From contig DASRER010000028.1 of NCBI GenBank assembly GCA_035651995.1, positions 1-64,000 on the forward strand: 64,000 bases of DNA, in the 5' to 3' direction. Below are positions 52,445 to 61,858 of the stretch, piece by piece. Below the pieces are notes generated by a model that was not told the DNA's origin, did not search any database, and saw only the letters and a list, made by a program, of their open reading frames with translations. Source of the DNA: Terriglobales bacterium (lineage in GTDB: Bacteria; Acidobacteriota; Terriglobia; Terriglobales; Acidobacteriaceae). Both the position numbers and the translations under genes were made by a program. Position 1 is the stretch's first letter. Every line of letters starts with the position of its first letter.

Positions 52445-53017
52445 GTGCCCGCGGAAAACGAAATCAAGGTCCGCCTCGCCGACCTCGCCGCTTTCGAGCA
52501 GCGGCTCGCCTCCGCCGGTTTCCAGCTCAAGACCCCGCGCACGCACGAGGTGAACACGCTCTACGATTTTCCCGGACACCCGCTGCGCGGTCGCGGCGAA
52601 CTGCTGCGCCTGCGCCGCTACGGCGACCAGTGGACGCTCACCCACAAGGGCCCGGGCAATCCCGGCGCCCGCCACAAATCGCGCGTGGAAACGGAAACCC
52701 GCGTGGCCGATGGCCAAGCCACCGAGCGAATCCTGCTGGCGCTGGGACTTGAGCCCGTGTTCCGCTACGAGAAGTTCCGCAGCGAGTGGGCCGATTCGAC
52801 CGGCCACGTCGTCCTCGACCACACGCCCATCGGCGACTTCGCCGAGATCGAGGGCCCGCCCGACTGGCTCGACCGCACCGCGTCGCGGCTGGGCATCAGC
52901 CAGGACGGCTACCTCACCTCGTCCTACGCCGAGCTTTTCGCAGACTGGAAACGCCGCTCCGGCAGCGGCGCGACCGAAATGACATTCGCGGCCACTGGCG
53001 CCAAAGAAAATCGATGA
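52445..53017 (+). CDS. CYTH-domain protein (class IV adenylate cyclase / thiamine-triphosphatase-like)
   Basis: 190 residues from GTG 52445. The ExExK signature is ENEIK at residues 4-8. Basic and acidic residues on alternate strands (LLRLRRYGD, TLTHKGPG, KSRVETET, VVLDHTPIGDFAEIEG) line the triphosphate tunnel. It acts on a nucleotide or thiamine triphosphate, or polyphosphate. Sequence is closest in style to class IV cyclases (CyaB). Leaderless-type promoter. Activity cannot be assigned by sequence alone. Confidence 0.88.
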   Translation: MPAENEIKVRLADLAAFEQRLASAGFQLKTPRTHEVNTLYDFPGHPLRGRGELLRLRRYGDQWTLTHKGPGNPGARHKSRVETETRVADGQATERILLALGLEPVFRYEKFRSEWADSTGHVVLDHTPIGDFAEIEGPPDWLDRTASRLGISQDGYLTSSYAELFADWKRRSGSGATEMTFAATGAKENR

Positions 53018-53064
53018 ACGTTGCGGCGCGCCTCGCGGTGCGGCGCCTGGGCACGGCCTCAATG

Positions 53065-53097
53065 AGTCATCCTGAGCGAAGCACTCGAAGGACCCCG
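53065..53097 (+). repeat. Dispersed TCATCCTGAGCGAAGC...TCGAAGGACCC element, copy C (coreless)
   Basis: GTCATCCTGAGCGAAGC is joined almost directly to CTCGAAGGACCCC with no hairpin core. Confidence 0.75.
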
Positions 53098-53155
53098 CAC
53101 CGGTTCGCGCACCGACGCAGCCCAAGGCTTCTCAGCCGCCGCCGTGCGCACGCGA

Positions 53156-53188
53156 ACTTGAAACTGAAAACTTGAAACTGGAAACTGC
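53156..53188 (+). repeat. TTGAAACTG direct repeats
   Basis: Three near-copies, CTTGAAACTGAAAA, CTTGAAACTGG and AAACTGCGG, lie just 3' of secA on the other strand. Similar GAAACGG words lie at about 45130-45155. Confidence 0.6.
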
Positions 53189-53190
53189 GG

Positions 53191-56178
53191 TTACGCTCCG
53201 CAGCACTTCTTATATTTCTTCCCCGACCCGCAAGGACAAGGATCGTTCCGCCCCACCTTGTCGCCTGCGCGGCGCACCTGCTGGACGGGCTGCATGTCGC
53301 CGGCGCCGGCCATGCGCGCCTGCTCCAGTTCGCGGCGCTTCTTGCGCTGGAATTCTTCGAGCACGTCGTCCATCGAGGTTGCCGGCATGCGGCCGTGGCC
53401 GTCGGCGCCCGGGGCCGCCTGCGCCCGCGCTGCGCCTTGCGGCCCGCCCGCCGATGCCGGCGCCGGCGCCGGACGGCCGCTCTCCACCACCTGCATCAGG
53501 TAGAGATAGCGCACCGTGTCTTCCTGGAAGCGCTGCAGCATCGCCTCGAACATCTCGAACGACTCACGCTTGTACTCCACCAGCGGATCGTGCTGCCCGT
53601 AGCCGCGCAGCCCGATGCCCTCCTTCAGGTGGTCCATGGAGAGCAGGTGGTCCTTCCACTGCGCGTCGAGCACGCTCAGCATGATCATGCGCTCGTGATA
53701 GCGCATGGCGTCGGCGCCGATCAGCTTTTCCTTGGCGTCGTAACGCTCCTTCAGCTTGGCAAAGGCCGCGTCGCCCAGCTCCTGCCGGTTGAGGCGCTGC
53801 GAGAGCACGCCCTCGGCGCCCAGGTCCACGCCGAACCGCGTGAACACCTGGTTCTTCAGGCCGTCCAGGTCCCACTGCTCGGCGTGAACGTTGGCCGGCG
53901 CGTACTCATCCATCAGCTCGCCCAGGATGCCGGCGACGTAGTCCTCGACGATCAATTCCTTCTGGTCCACTCCCTCGAGCAACTGGCGGCGCAGGCCGTA
54001 AACCGCCTCGCGCTGCTTGTTCATCACGTCGTCATACTCGAGCAGGTGTTTGCGGGCCTCGAAGTTCTGCGCCTCGACCGCCTTCTGCGCCGCCTCGATG
54101 CGCCGCGTAATCATGCGCGACTCGATGGGCACGCCCTCTTCCATCCCCAGCCGCTGGAGCAGGTTTGACACCCACTCCCTGGCGAAGATGCGCATCAGGT
54201 CGTCTTCCAGCGAGAGATAGAAGCGCGACGATCCGGGATCGCCCTGGCGGCCCGCGCGTCCGCGGAGCTGGTTGTCGATGCGCCGGGCCTCGTGCCGCTC
54301 GGTGCCCAGGATGTGCAGCCCGCCCACGCTGACTACTTCGTCGTGCTCGCGCCGCGTCTCGCGTTCGTAGCGCGCATAAATTTCCTGCCACTGCGCCGCC
54401 GGCGCTTCATACTCGGTGCCCTGGTAATAAAGAAGAGTGGTCTCCTCGCCCGACTTCCTGCCCGCCAGCTTGCCCGCCGCCGTCTGCACCGGACGCAGCA
54501 CGCCCTTCTTGAAGCACTCCTGCTTGGCCATGAACTCGGCGTTCCCGCCGAGCAAAATATCCGTGCCGCGGCCGGCCATGTTGGTGGCGATGGTCACCAT
54601 GCCCTTGCGCCCTGCCTGGGCCACGATCTCGGCTTCGCGCTCGTGATACTTGGCGTTCAGCACCACGTGCTTGATGCCCTTGCGCTTCAGCAGTTCTGAC
54701 AGCCTCTCGGACTTTTCGATGGACGTGGTGCCCACCAGCACCGGCTGGCCGGTCTCGTTCAGACGCTGGATCTCGTCGGCCACCGCGCCGAATTTTTCTT
54801 TTTCGGTGCGATAGACGATGTCGGGATTCTCTTTCCGCAGCAGCGGCTTGTTCGTGGGGATAACGATAACTTCCAGCTTGTAGATCTTCTCGAACTCAGG
54901 CGCTTCCGTCTCCGCCGTACCGGTCATGCCGGCCAGCTTCCTGTACATGCGGAAGTAATTCTGGAAGGTAATCGTGGCCAGCGTCTGGTTCTCGCGCTCG
55001 ATCTTCACGCCTTCCTTGGCTTCAATCGCCTGGTGCAACCCGTCGGACCAGCGACGCCCCGGCATCAGGCGCCCGGTGAACTCATCCACAATGATGACTT
55101 CGCCGTCCTTCACCACGTACTCCACATCACGCCGGTAAAGCGCGTGCGCCTTCACCGCGGTTTCCACGTGGTGCTTCAGGTCCCAGTTTTCCGGATCGGC
55201 GATGTTCCCGATGCCGAGGAGCTGCTCAACTTTTTCCCAGCCCTCGTCGGTGACGGTGATGGTGCGGTGCTTCTCATCGACCACGAAGTCGCCGGTCAGG
55301 ATTTTCGGCTCGCCGGGCGCGGTGTCCCGCTCCTCGCCCTTTTCCAGCTTGGGGATGATGCGGTCGACGCGGTAGTACTTGTCGGTGGATTCCTCGCTCG
55401 CGCCGCTGATGATGAGCGGCGTCCTGGCCTCGTCGATGAGGATCGAGTCCACTTCGTCCACGATGGCGAAGTTGTGCCCGCGCTGCACACAGTCATTCAG
55501 GTCGAACTTCATGTTGTCGCGCAGGTAGTCGAAACCGAACTCGTTATTGGTTCCGTAGGTGACGTCGGCGGCGTAGGCTTCGCGGCGCTCGGCGTCGTCC
55601 AGTTCGTGCACGATCACGCCCACCGTCAGCCCAAGGAAGCGATACAGCCGGCCCATCCACTCGGCATCGCGCTTGGCCAGGTAATCGTTGACGGTGACCA
55701 CGTGCACGCCGCGCCCGCTCAGCGCATTCAGATACACCGGCAGGGTGGCGACCAGCGTTTTGCCTTCGCCGGTCTTCATTTCAGCAATCTTGCCCGAGTG
55801 CAGCACCATGCCGCCGATCAACTGCACGTCGAAGTGCCGCATATTGAGGACGCGCTTGCCCGCCTCGCGGACCACGGCGAACGCCTCCGGCAGCAGCTCT
55901 TCGAGCGCCTCCTTCAGCGCCGCCTCGCGCTCGTCTTCCACCGGCTTGGCGGCATCGGCGTCGGTCTCAGGATCGGCCGCCAGCCGCGCCAGTTGCTCGT
56001 CGAAGGGCTTGGTTTTCCCGGCAATGCGCGCGCGGAACTCGTCGGTTTTGGCGCGCAGGTCGGCATCGGAGAGCGCGGCCATCCGCGGCTCGAGCGCATT
56101 GATGCGCTCCACCAGCGGCATCAGCCGCTTTACCTCGCGCTCGTTCTTGGTGCCAAAAACTTTGGCTAGAAGGTTCAA
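53191..56178 (-). CDS. secA: Preprotein translocase ATPase SecA
   Basis: 995 residues from TTG 56178 ([13 protein letters not shown]), typical SecA start. Walker A MKTGEGKT at 134-141, the [13 protein letters not shown] box, GTDILLGG and [15 protein letters not shown] of the second motor domain. The zinc tail [14 protein letters not shown] is at the end. SecA drives Sec-dependent export, used by many of the secreted proteins here. Longer than the 900-residue norm because of an acidic insert near residues 68-85 and an Ala/Pro/Gly-rich linker before the zinc tail. Confidence 0.97.
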   Translation of the reverse strand: MNLLAKVFGTKNEREVKRLMPLVERINALEPRMAALSDADLRAKTDEFRARIAGKTKPFDEQLARLAADPETDADAAKPVEDEREAALKEALEELLPEAFAVVREAGKRVLNMRHFDVQLIGGMVLHSGKIAEMKTGEGKTLVATLPVYLNALSGRGVHVVTVNDYLAKRDAEWMGRLYRFLGLTVGVIVHELDDAERREAYAADVTYGTNNEFGFDYLRDNMKFDLNDCVQRGHNFAIVDEVDSILIDEARTPLIISGASEESTDKYYRVDRIIPKLEKGEERDTAPGEPKILTGDFVVDEKHRTITVTDEGWEKVEQLLGIGNIADPENWDLKHHVETAVKAHALYRRDVEYVVKDGEVIIVDEFTGRLMPGRRWSDGLHQAIEAKEGVKIERENQTLATITFQNYFRMYRKLAGMTGTAETEAPEFEKIYKLEVIVIPTNKPLLRKENPDIVYRTEKEKFGAVADEIQRLNETGQPVLVGTTSIEKSERLSELLKRKGIKHVVLNAKYHEREAEIVAQAGRKGMVTIATNMAGRGTDILLGGNAEFMAKQECFKKGVLRPVQTAAGKLAGRKSGEETTLLYYQGTEYEAPAAQWQEIYARYERETRREHDEVVSVGGLHILGTERHEARRIDNQLRGRAGRQGDPGSSRFYLSLEDDLMRIFAREWVSNLLQRLGMEEGVPIESRMITRRIEAAQKAVEAQNFEARKHLLEYDDVMNKQREAVYGLRRQLLEGVDQKELIVEDYVAGILGELMDEYAPANVHAEQWDLDGLKNQVFTRFGVDLGAEGVLSQRLNRQELGDAAFAKLKERYDAKEKLIGADAMRYHERMIMLSVLDAQWKDHLLSMDHLKEGIGLRGYGQHDPLVEYKRESFEMFEAMLQRFQEDTVRYLYLMQVVESGRPAPAPASAGGPQGAARAQAAPGADGHGRMPATSMDDVLEEFQRKKRRELEQARMAGAGDMQPVQQVRRAGDKVGRNDPCPCGSGKKYKKCCGA

Positions 56179-56285
56179 CTCAGGGGGTCCTCACTGCGGG
56201 GAGAGCGGAGCACACCTCCGCCTCGATTTAGCGTAACACACTGAATTGGATGCGGTAGGAACCCCCAAGGCGCGCTGAAAGGACG

Positions 56286-57047
56286 CTATTTGAATTCGCG
56301 CTTTGCAACGTGCTCGGCCGCCTTGCCAGCCAACGACGCTGCAAATGCCTTGAATGTCAGGTCTGTTGCAGGCTCGGAAAATCTGCCTCGCATACCCTGC
56401 GAGCGTGGGCTCAGAATCAGGCATGCTGAGTCGTACAAGCGATCGAGCATCATCTTGCGGCAGAAGAGCTCGTAACGTTTCGCGTACGAGACCGCAAGAT
56501 GATTGCCGGGCGCGTATCGTTCATCCCGGAATTCAGGGCGTACCGGAAAGTGAGGCTCGCAAACCTTCTTGACACCACGGGACTCTGGACAGTCCTCCAA
56601 CAGCATGAGATATCCAAGCCATGGACGCGGTGAGCTAGCGAACGTCTTCTCCGCATACGCCTTCCACACGTCCGTCGCATTCCCAAGTGCTTCTTCAACA
56701 CGATTGTTGAAATTGTTTCCGAACGATGGACCCATCTGCGACTTCAACTCGATCAGCGCCACGAGTTTGCCATCAGCCACGATGATGGTGTCCCAGTTCT
56801 TTGTCGGGCGGTAAAAGCCTGGAATCTCTCCGATCGACTTGCCTCGAAAAATCTCGGTTCGGTGAAGGCCGGCCTGTTCGATGACGTCGCAAAGCACGTG
56901 AGTAAACCCGTCCATCTGCTTGCCGCCGGTGACGGAGGCCCGCTCCTTATAATCCTGGTTCCCTCCCTTGCCCTGGTTCGCCGCCTGAAACGACCTGGTT
57001 TTCCCGTAGTGGGCGACGGCCTTCGATAGTCCTCTTTCCAGGTTCAT
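56286..57047 (-). CDS. Type II restriction endonuclease, XhoI/PaeR7I family
   Basis: 253 residues from ATG 57047. GNQDYKERASVTGGKQMDGF, the metal-binding core WDTIIV...ALIELKSQ (PD-(D/E)xK), GPSFGNNFNNRVEEALG and SYAKRYELFCRKMMLDRLYD match the XhoI/PaeR7I restriction family, which cuts CTCGAG. Its ATG overlaps the methyltransferase stop by 4 nt, so the nuclease is made only when the methyltransferase is translated. Visibly lower GC and different codon use from flanking secA suggest transfer. Confidence 0.88.
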   Translation of the reverse strand: MNLERGLSKAVAHYGKTRSFQAANQGKGGNQDYKERASVTGGKQMDGFTHVLCDVIEQAGLHRTEIFRGKSIGEIPGFYRPTKNWDTIIVADGKLVALIELKSQMGPSFGNNFNNRVEEALGNATDVWKAYAEKTFASSPRPWLGYLMLLEDCPESRGVKKVCEPHFPVRPEFRDERYAPGNHLAVSYAKRYELFCRKMMLDRLYDSACLILSPRSQGMRGRFSEPATDLTFKAFAASLAGKAAEHVAKREFK

Positions 57048-58027
57048 CGGTGGGTCGTAACGGACGAGATTTTGAAGAGTCCTTCCTGGCGGGGCACCAC
57101 CCGAACGCATGCGCGGGAAAAATACTCGGGATCAACTTCAATACCGATGCTGTTTCTGCCCCAATTGGACGCCGCCAGGTTGGTGGTCGCTGTGCCCATA
57201 AAGGGATCCAGCACGGTATCTCCAACGAAGCTGAACATCCTTATCAACCGTTCCGCAAGTTCTAACGGGAACGGGGCAGGATGGTCCTTCGTGGACGCGC
57301 CCGGCAGGTCGGACCAAATCTGCTGAAACCACACCTGGTGTCGTTCCGCGGGGATCAGGCTCAGGAGTCGCGTCTCGATTGAAGGACTGCGATAGCCGCC
57401 GGGTTTGCGCTCCATGATGATGTACTCGATGTCGTTCTTGATCACGGCATTTGGCTCGTACGGCTTGCCCAGAAACCCTGCTCCGCCATTCTCGACCTCG
57501 AATGCCGCATTGGCGATTTTGTGCCAAATGATCGGGGCCAAGTTATCAAAGCCGATCCGTCGGCACCGCTCTTGAATTGACGCGTGCAGCGGAACGACGG
57601 TATGACGGCCCCCATTTCGACGGCGGGACAAGCAAACGTCGCCGACGACGCATATCAATCTACCGCCTGGAACCAGGGCGTCATAAAGACGGGCCCACAC
57701 TTTATCCAGTTCGTCGAGAAAGCTTTCGTAGTCTGTGATGTAGCCGAGTTGTTCCGTTCCGAGGTTATATTCCTTGAGCGTCCAGTAGGGAGGCGAAGTC
57801 AGGACGAGCTCCACACTTTTGGGCTGCAGGTCGGGAGTCACTCTTGAGTCACCCAAGTAGAGCCGATGGACCGACGGGACCAATCTCACTGCCTGTTCGA
57901 CACGAGTACACGCCACGGGATCCCGAGCAATGCGAGGAATATCCGTCTGCGGATCAGGCAGGTTTCTGAATTCCGGCGGAACCAAGTCCGACAGAGAACG
58001 CTCGGAATGGATGCTGTGAACGGCCAT
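57044..58027 (-). CDS. DNA methyltransferase of the XhoI-type system (beta-class, TSPPYW)
   Basis: 327 residues from ATG 58027. Catalytic motif IV is TSPPYWTLKEY at 77 onward, and the SAM motif I (VLDPFMGTATTNLAA) comes late, the beta-class order. TSPPYW is common among N4-cytosine and some N6-adenine enzymes; the base is not decided by sequence alone. It differs from the larger methyltransferases usually described with PaeR7I-type nucleases. Candidate -10 box 9 nt upstream. Confidence 0.88.
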   Translation of the reverse strand: MAVHSIHSERSLSDLVPPEFRNLPDPQTDIPRIARDPVACTRVEQAVRLVPSVHRLYLGDSRVTPDLQPKSVELVLTSPPYWTLKEYNLGTEQLGYITDYESFLDELDKVWARLYDALVPGGRLICVVGDVCLSRRRNGGRHTVVPLHASIQERCRRIGFDNLAPIIWHKIANAAFEVENGGAGFLGKPYEPNAVIKNDIEYIIMERKPGGYRSPSIETRLLSLIPAERHQVWFQQIWSDLPGASTKDHPAPFPLELAERLIRMFSFVGDTVLDPFMGTATTNLAASNWGRNSIGIEVDPEYFSRACVRVVPRQEGLFKISSVTTHR

Positions 58028-58036
58028 TTCAGTGCA

Positions 58037-58042
58037 ACTGTA
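58037..58042 (-). promoter_or_regulatory. Candidate -10 box (TACAGT) of the restriction-modification operon
   Basis: TACAGT on the minus strand ends 9 nt from ATG 58027. Confidence 0.4.
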
Positions 58043-58069
58043 CCATCGTCTGCTTACAAATCTAAAAAA

Positions 58070-58093
58070 AGCCCGGCCGAGACCGGCCGGGCT
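58070..58093 (-). terminator. Rho-independent terminator of the YciF-like gene
   Basis: On the minus strand, AGCCCGGCCG-GTCT-CGGCCGGGCT (perfect 10-bp stem) is followed by a run of seven T. It lies 12 nt after the stop of the 58105 gene and isolates it from the restriction-modification operon. Confidence 0.9.
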
Positions 58094-58104
58094 CGACCCA
58101 TGTT

Positions 58105-58662
58105 CTACGCGATCCGCCGTCCGCGCCTCGCCGCCCCGCGCGCGCCGCGACGCGGCGCCTCCTCCATCTCCTCCTCGCCCATGCCCGGTTCTTCGGGCTT
58201 GAGCTTCTTGCTCAACTGCTCCAGCTTGCGCAGCGCCTGCTGCTCTTCCTTCAGGTTCTGATTCAGCAGCTTCTCGGCTTGCTTGTGCCTCATCTGCTTC
58301 GCAAGCTGGATGAGCGATTCGTACGCGCTGATCTCATACCGCTCCGTCTTGATACCCGCGCCGACATTGAATACATCCATCAGGTCCGGAGACGGGTCTT
58401 GTTCTTTGAACGTGTCGTGCTCCTCCTTCAGCCCCATGATGCCCCTGCACTCGGTCGTCTCCGGCTCCTCGCCGATGGAATCGAGTGCCTCGCGCAGCCG
58501 CTCCACCTGGTTCTCTGTCTGCTGGCGGTGCTGCTCAAAGTTTTTGCGCAGCTCGGGACTGGCGCTCTCGCCGGCCATCTCGCCCAGCGCCTCCAGCACC
58601 TTCTGTTCGCCGTCCAGCATGTCGTTCAATTCATGGATGAATAATTCGTGAGCTGTCTGCAT
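58105..58662 (-). CDS. YciE/YciF-like ferritin-fold protein (DUF892)
   Basis: 185 residues from ATG 58662 with GAGGAGGAG. FIHELNDMLDGEQKVLEAL, ELRKNFEQHRQQTENQVERL, CRGIMGLKEEHD and YEISAYESLIQLAKQM give the four-helix DUF892 fold with conserved Glu/His ligands. A basic tail (RRGARGAARRGRR) follows. The family is stress-induced and ferritin-like; role unproven. Ends at a strong terminator. Confidence 0.9.
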   Translation of the reverse strand: MQTAHELFIHELNDMLDGEQKVLEALGEMAGESASPELRKNFEQHRQQTENQVERLREALDSIGEEPETTECRGIMGLKEEHDTFKEQDPSPDLMDVFNVGAGIKTERYEISAYESLIQLAKQMRHKQAEKLLNQNLKEEQQALRKLEQLSKKLKPEEPGMGEEEMEEAPRRGARGAARRGRRIA

Positions 58663-58751
58663 GCACTCCTCCTCGCGAAAGAATTCCGCCTCGTAGGATG
58701 CCGCCCCGCACCGGCGTGCTGCGGAAATCGCGAGCGTCTGCCAGTGGAAGC

Positions 58752-58769
58752 ACCGGGCTTCAGCCCGGT
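58752..58769. repeat. GGGCTGAAGCCC-type hairpin, distant copy
   Basis: ACCGGGCT-TC-AGCCCGGT flanked by GTGGAAGC; same core and flank as the cluster at 13738-13863. Confidence 0.7.
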
Positions 58770-58839
58770 GAATAGAGGCGCGCGTCCCATCCGCGCCGAC
58801 TGAGCTGGGCGAAGGAGGCGCGGCCGCCCTCAACTTCGG

Positions 58840-58845
58840 TATAGT
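58840..58845 (+). promoter_or_regulatory. -10 box (TATAGT) of the acyl-ligase fusion gene
   Basis: TATAGT ends 11 nt before ATG 58857, implying a leader of about 4 nt. Confidence 0.5.
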
Positions 58846-58856
58846 TGGCCCGCGCC

Positions 58857-61727
58857 ATGCCCAACTACTACCGGCGATTCGTCGAATCCGCCGAGCGCTG
58901 GCCGAAGAACGTCGCACTGGAATTGCAGCGCCAGCACGGCGCGCCCGCCGGGCCCGGCGACCGCCTTACCTACGCCGAACTTCGCCGCCTCGCCGAGGCG
59001 GTCGGCGCGTGGCTCGGCCAGAACGCGCCGCCGGGCGCACGCTGCGCTCTGCTGGCCAACAACAGCCCGCGCTGGGTAGCGGCGTATCTGGGCGCGCTCG
59101 CCGCCGGCTGCGTCGCCGTGCCGCTGGACACCGCGTTCAAGGCCGAGCAGGCCGCCAAGCTCCTCAAGGACAGCGGCAGCTCCATCCTGTTCACCGACGT
59201 CCGCCATCTGGCCTTGGCGCAAAAGTCCGTGACCGGCGACACCGGTATCGTGCTGCTCGATGCGCCCCACGCCACCGCCGCTGATTCGCGCCTCAAGGAC
59301 CTGAAGTCCGCCGCGCACGCCGCCGTCTCGCCAAGCGCCGCCGGCGTTCCAACGCTCGATCAGATCGCCGCCGCCGGCGCGCGCAACTTCTCCGTCGCCG
59401 AGGTCGCCAATGACGATCTCGCCATGCTGCTCTACACCTCCGGCACCACCAGCGACCCCAAGGGCGTGATGCTCACGCACGGCAACCTGTGGGCCGAGAG
59501 CGAAGCCGTCTTCAAGGCGCTGCGGGTCTACCCAACCGACGCCCTTCTTGGCGTGCTCCCGCTCTTCCACGCGCTGGCGCAAATGGCCAACCTGCTGCTG
59601 CCGCTCGTCGCCGGCGCCCGCGTCGTCTACCTGGAATCGCTCAACACCAGCGAACTCATGCGGGCGCTGAGCGAGCGCGACATCACCATCTTCGCCTGCG
59701 TCCCGCAGTTCTTCTACCTGATCCACGAACGCGTGCTGCACCAGGTGGAAGAGCGCGGCGCCTTCGCCAAGATCGTCTTCAGCCTGCTCAAACGGTTCAC
59801 CGCCGCCGCCCGCAAGCTCGGCCTCAATCCCGGACGCGTCCTGTTCCGCCGCGTGCATGACGCGCTCGGGCGCAACATGCGGTTCCTCGTCACCGGGGGC
59901 TCCCGCTTCGATCCCGCCGTCGCCCGCGACCTGTACTGCATGGGCTTCGACATCCTGCAGGCCTACGGCCTCACCGAGACTTCCGGGGGCGCCACCGTCA
60001 CGCTGCCGAACAACAACGTGCTCGGCTCGGTCGGACAGCCGCTCCCGGGCGGCGTGGAGGTCCGCATCGTTGATCCGAAGCCGCAATCCGAAGGCCCGCC
60101 CGTGGGCGAAATCGCCATGCGCGGCGGCATCGTGATGCGCGGCTACTACAACCGTCCTGACGCTACCGCCGAAACACTCCGCGACGGATGGCTGCACACC
60201 GGTGATCTCGGCTATCTCGATTCGCGCGGCAACCTGTTCATCACCGGCCGGCAGAAGGACGTCATCGTCCTCAGCTCGGGAAAGAACATTTATCCCGAAG
60301 AAATCGAGGCGCACTACCAGCGCTCGCCGTTCATCAAGGAAATCACCGTGATGGGCCTGCAGGGCCGCCCCGGCGAGCCGTTTTCCGAGCGCCTGCACGC
60401 CGTCATCGTTCCGGACTTCGACGCGCTCCGCGCCCGCAAGATCGTCAACGCGAAAGAGGTCATCCGCTACGACATCGAAACGCTCTCCGCCGAGTTGCCT
60501 TCGACCAAGCGCATCCTGAGCTACGAGATCTGGCAGAAGGACCTGCCTCGGACGACAACCCGCAAACTCAAGCGCTTCGCTATCCAGCAGGAAGTCGTGC
60601 GCGGACAAGCGGCGCAAGCCGCCGCGGCGCCGGCCGGGCCCAGCGCTCCCGGCCGGGAGTTCACCGAAGACGACCTCGCCTGGCTCGACGATCCCGAAGC
60701 CGCCCGCGCCCTCGCTGTCGTCAAGTCCGCCAGCAACGTCAAGCGCGAGGTCATCCACCCCGACGATTCGCTCGAACTCGATCTCGGTCTCGATTCGATG
60801 GAGCGCGTCGAACTGCTGGTCGCCGTGGAAGAAGCGCTGGACGCGAAAGTGGAAGACTCGGTCGCCGCCGACGTCTACACCGTGCGCGAACTGGTGGAAG
60901 CCGTCCGCGCGGGCGCCGGGCGCAAGCGCGCCGACGCCGCCGGATGGGACTCGCTCCTCGCCGCCGATCCGCCGCCGGAAGACGTGCGCGAGTTCCGCCC
61001 GCGGCCCGTCGCAACCTTGTTTTGGTATCTGGCCGGACGTCTGGTGCAGGTCGCCTCGCGCGACCTGTTCAAGCTGCGCGTCTCCGGCCTCGAGAACCTG
61101 CCGCGCGAAGGCCCGTTCATCATCTGCCCCAACCATCAGAGCTATCTCGATCCCCCGGTGGTCGCGAGCACGATTCCGTGGCCGGTCTTCCGCCGCATTT
61201 TCGTCGTCGGCACCAGTGAGATTTTCGGCGCCGGACTCTTCCGCAAGATTGCGCAGACGTTCCGCCTCTTCCCCGTCGATCCCGACCGGAACCTGGTTCC
61301 GGCCATGCGCATCGGCGCCTGCGGCCTGCGCCGCGGCGGTGTGCTGCTGATTTATCCCGAAGGCGAGCGCTCCGTAGACGGCGCCGTCCGCCGCTTCAAG
61401 AAAGGCGCCGCCATTCTCAGCGCGCACTTGCACGTGCCCATCGTGCCCGTCGCGATTGACGGCTTCTACGACGCCTGGCCTCGCGGCAAAGGTTTCCAGA
61501 AACTAGCGCCGCTCACGATTCGCTACGGCCCGCCCGTGTACCCGCCGGAGAAAATCGCTGCCGACCCCGAGCAGACGTATCAGGAAGTGATCGGCGAAGT
61601 CCGCAAGCGCGTGATCGCCATGTGGAACGATGTGCACCGCGCGGCAACACCACCGCGCTCCGACTCCGCCGATGCCGCCCACACCGCCGCTGCCGGTTGT
61701 CCCGGCATCGCCGCACCTCGGCTATGA
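58857..61727 (+). CDS. Acyl-AMP ligase / ACP / PlsC acyltransferase fusion protein
   Basis: 956 residues from ATG 58857 (TTG 58845 in frame). Domain 1 (1-580) is an AMP-binding ligase with YTSGTTSDPKG at 193-203, AYGLTET, GWLHTGD and a C-terminal TTTRKLKR. Domain 2 (about 600-685) is an acyl-carrier domain with DLGLDSMERVEL, Ser647 as phosphopantetheine site. Domain 3 (about 735-925) is PlsC-like with NHQSYLD (HX4D at 760-765) and PEGERS. The enzyme could activate a fatty acid, hold it on its own ACP and esterify a lysolipid. The C-terminal 24 residues are encoded by a tandem repeat and look accidental. E. coli Aas has the reverse order and no ACP. Confidence 0.88.
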   Translation: MPNYYRRFVESAERWPKNVALELQRQHGAPAGPGDRLTYAELRRLAEAVGAWLGQNAPPGARCALLANNSPRWVAAYLGALAAGCVAVPLDTAFKAEQAAKLLKDSGSSILFTDVRHLALAQKSVTGDTGIVLLDAPHATAADSRLKDLKSAAHAAVSPSAAGVPTLDQIAAAGARNFSVAEVANDDLAMLLYTSGTTSDPKGVMLTHGNLWAESEAVFKALRVYPTDALLGVLPLFHALAQMANLLLPLVAGARVVYLESLNTSELMRALSERDITIFACVPQFFYLIHERVLHQVEERGAFAKIVFSLLKRFTAAARKLGLNPGRVLFRRVHDALGRNMRFLVTGGSRFDPAVARDLYCMGFDILQAYGLTETSGGATVTLPNNNVLGSVGQPLPGGVEVRIVDPKPQSEGPPVGEIAMRGGIVMRGYYNRPDATAETLRDGWLHTGDLGYLDSRGNLFITGRQKDVIVLSSGKNIYPEEIEAHYQRSPFIKEITVMGLQGRPGEPFSERLHAVIVPDFDALRARKIVNAKEVIRYDIETLSAELPSTKRILSYEIWQKDLPRTTTRKLKRFAIQQEVVRGQAAQAAAAPAGPSAPGREFTEDDLAWLDDPEAARALAVVKSASNVKREVIHPDDSLELDLGLDSMERVELLVAVEEALDAKVEDSVAADVYTVRELVEAVRAGAGRKRADAAGWDSLLAADPPPEDVREFRPRPVATLFWYLAGRLVQVASRDLFKLRVSGLENLPREGPFIICPNHQSYLDPPVVASTIPWPVFRRIFVVGTSEIFGAGLFRKIAQTFRLFPVDPDRNLVPAMRIGACGLRRGGVLLIYPEGERSVDGAVRRFKKGAAILSAHLHVPIVPVAIDGFYDAWPRGKGFQKLAPLTIRYGPPVYPPEKIAADPEQTYQEVIGEVRKRVIAMWNDVHRAATPPRSDSADAAHTAAAGCPGIAAPRL

Positions 61728-61858
61728 AGTCATCCTGAGCGAAGGCCGCGCGCCGCGCTCCGACTCCGCCGACGCCGCCCACACCGCCGCTGCCGGTTGT
61801 CCCGGCATCGCCGCACCTCGGCTATGAAGTCATCCTGAGCGAAGGCCGCGCGCCGCGC
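61653..61858 (+). repeat. Two tandem copies of a 100-bp unit spanning a stop codon
   Basis: 61653-61758 and 61753-61858 match at an exact 100-nt offset with one mismatch (T61673/C61773). The unit starts CCGCGCTCCGACTCC and ends in GAAGGCCGCGCGCC. The first copy encodes the last codons of the fusion protein; the second repeats those codons and the stop outside the gene. Confidence 0.9.

Noticed and set aside
53156-53188. TTGAAACTG repeats as a CRISPR remnant
   Set aside because: Units are about 10 nt with almost no spacers, and there are no cas genes.
58830-61433. 867-codon minus-strand frame
   Set aside because: Antisense shadow of the acyl-ligase fusion; Gly/Ala/Asp/Val-biased sequence without motifs.
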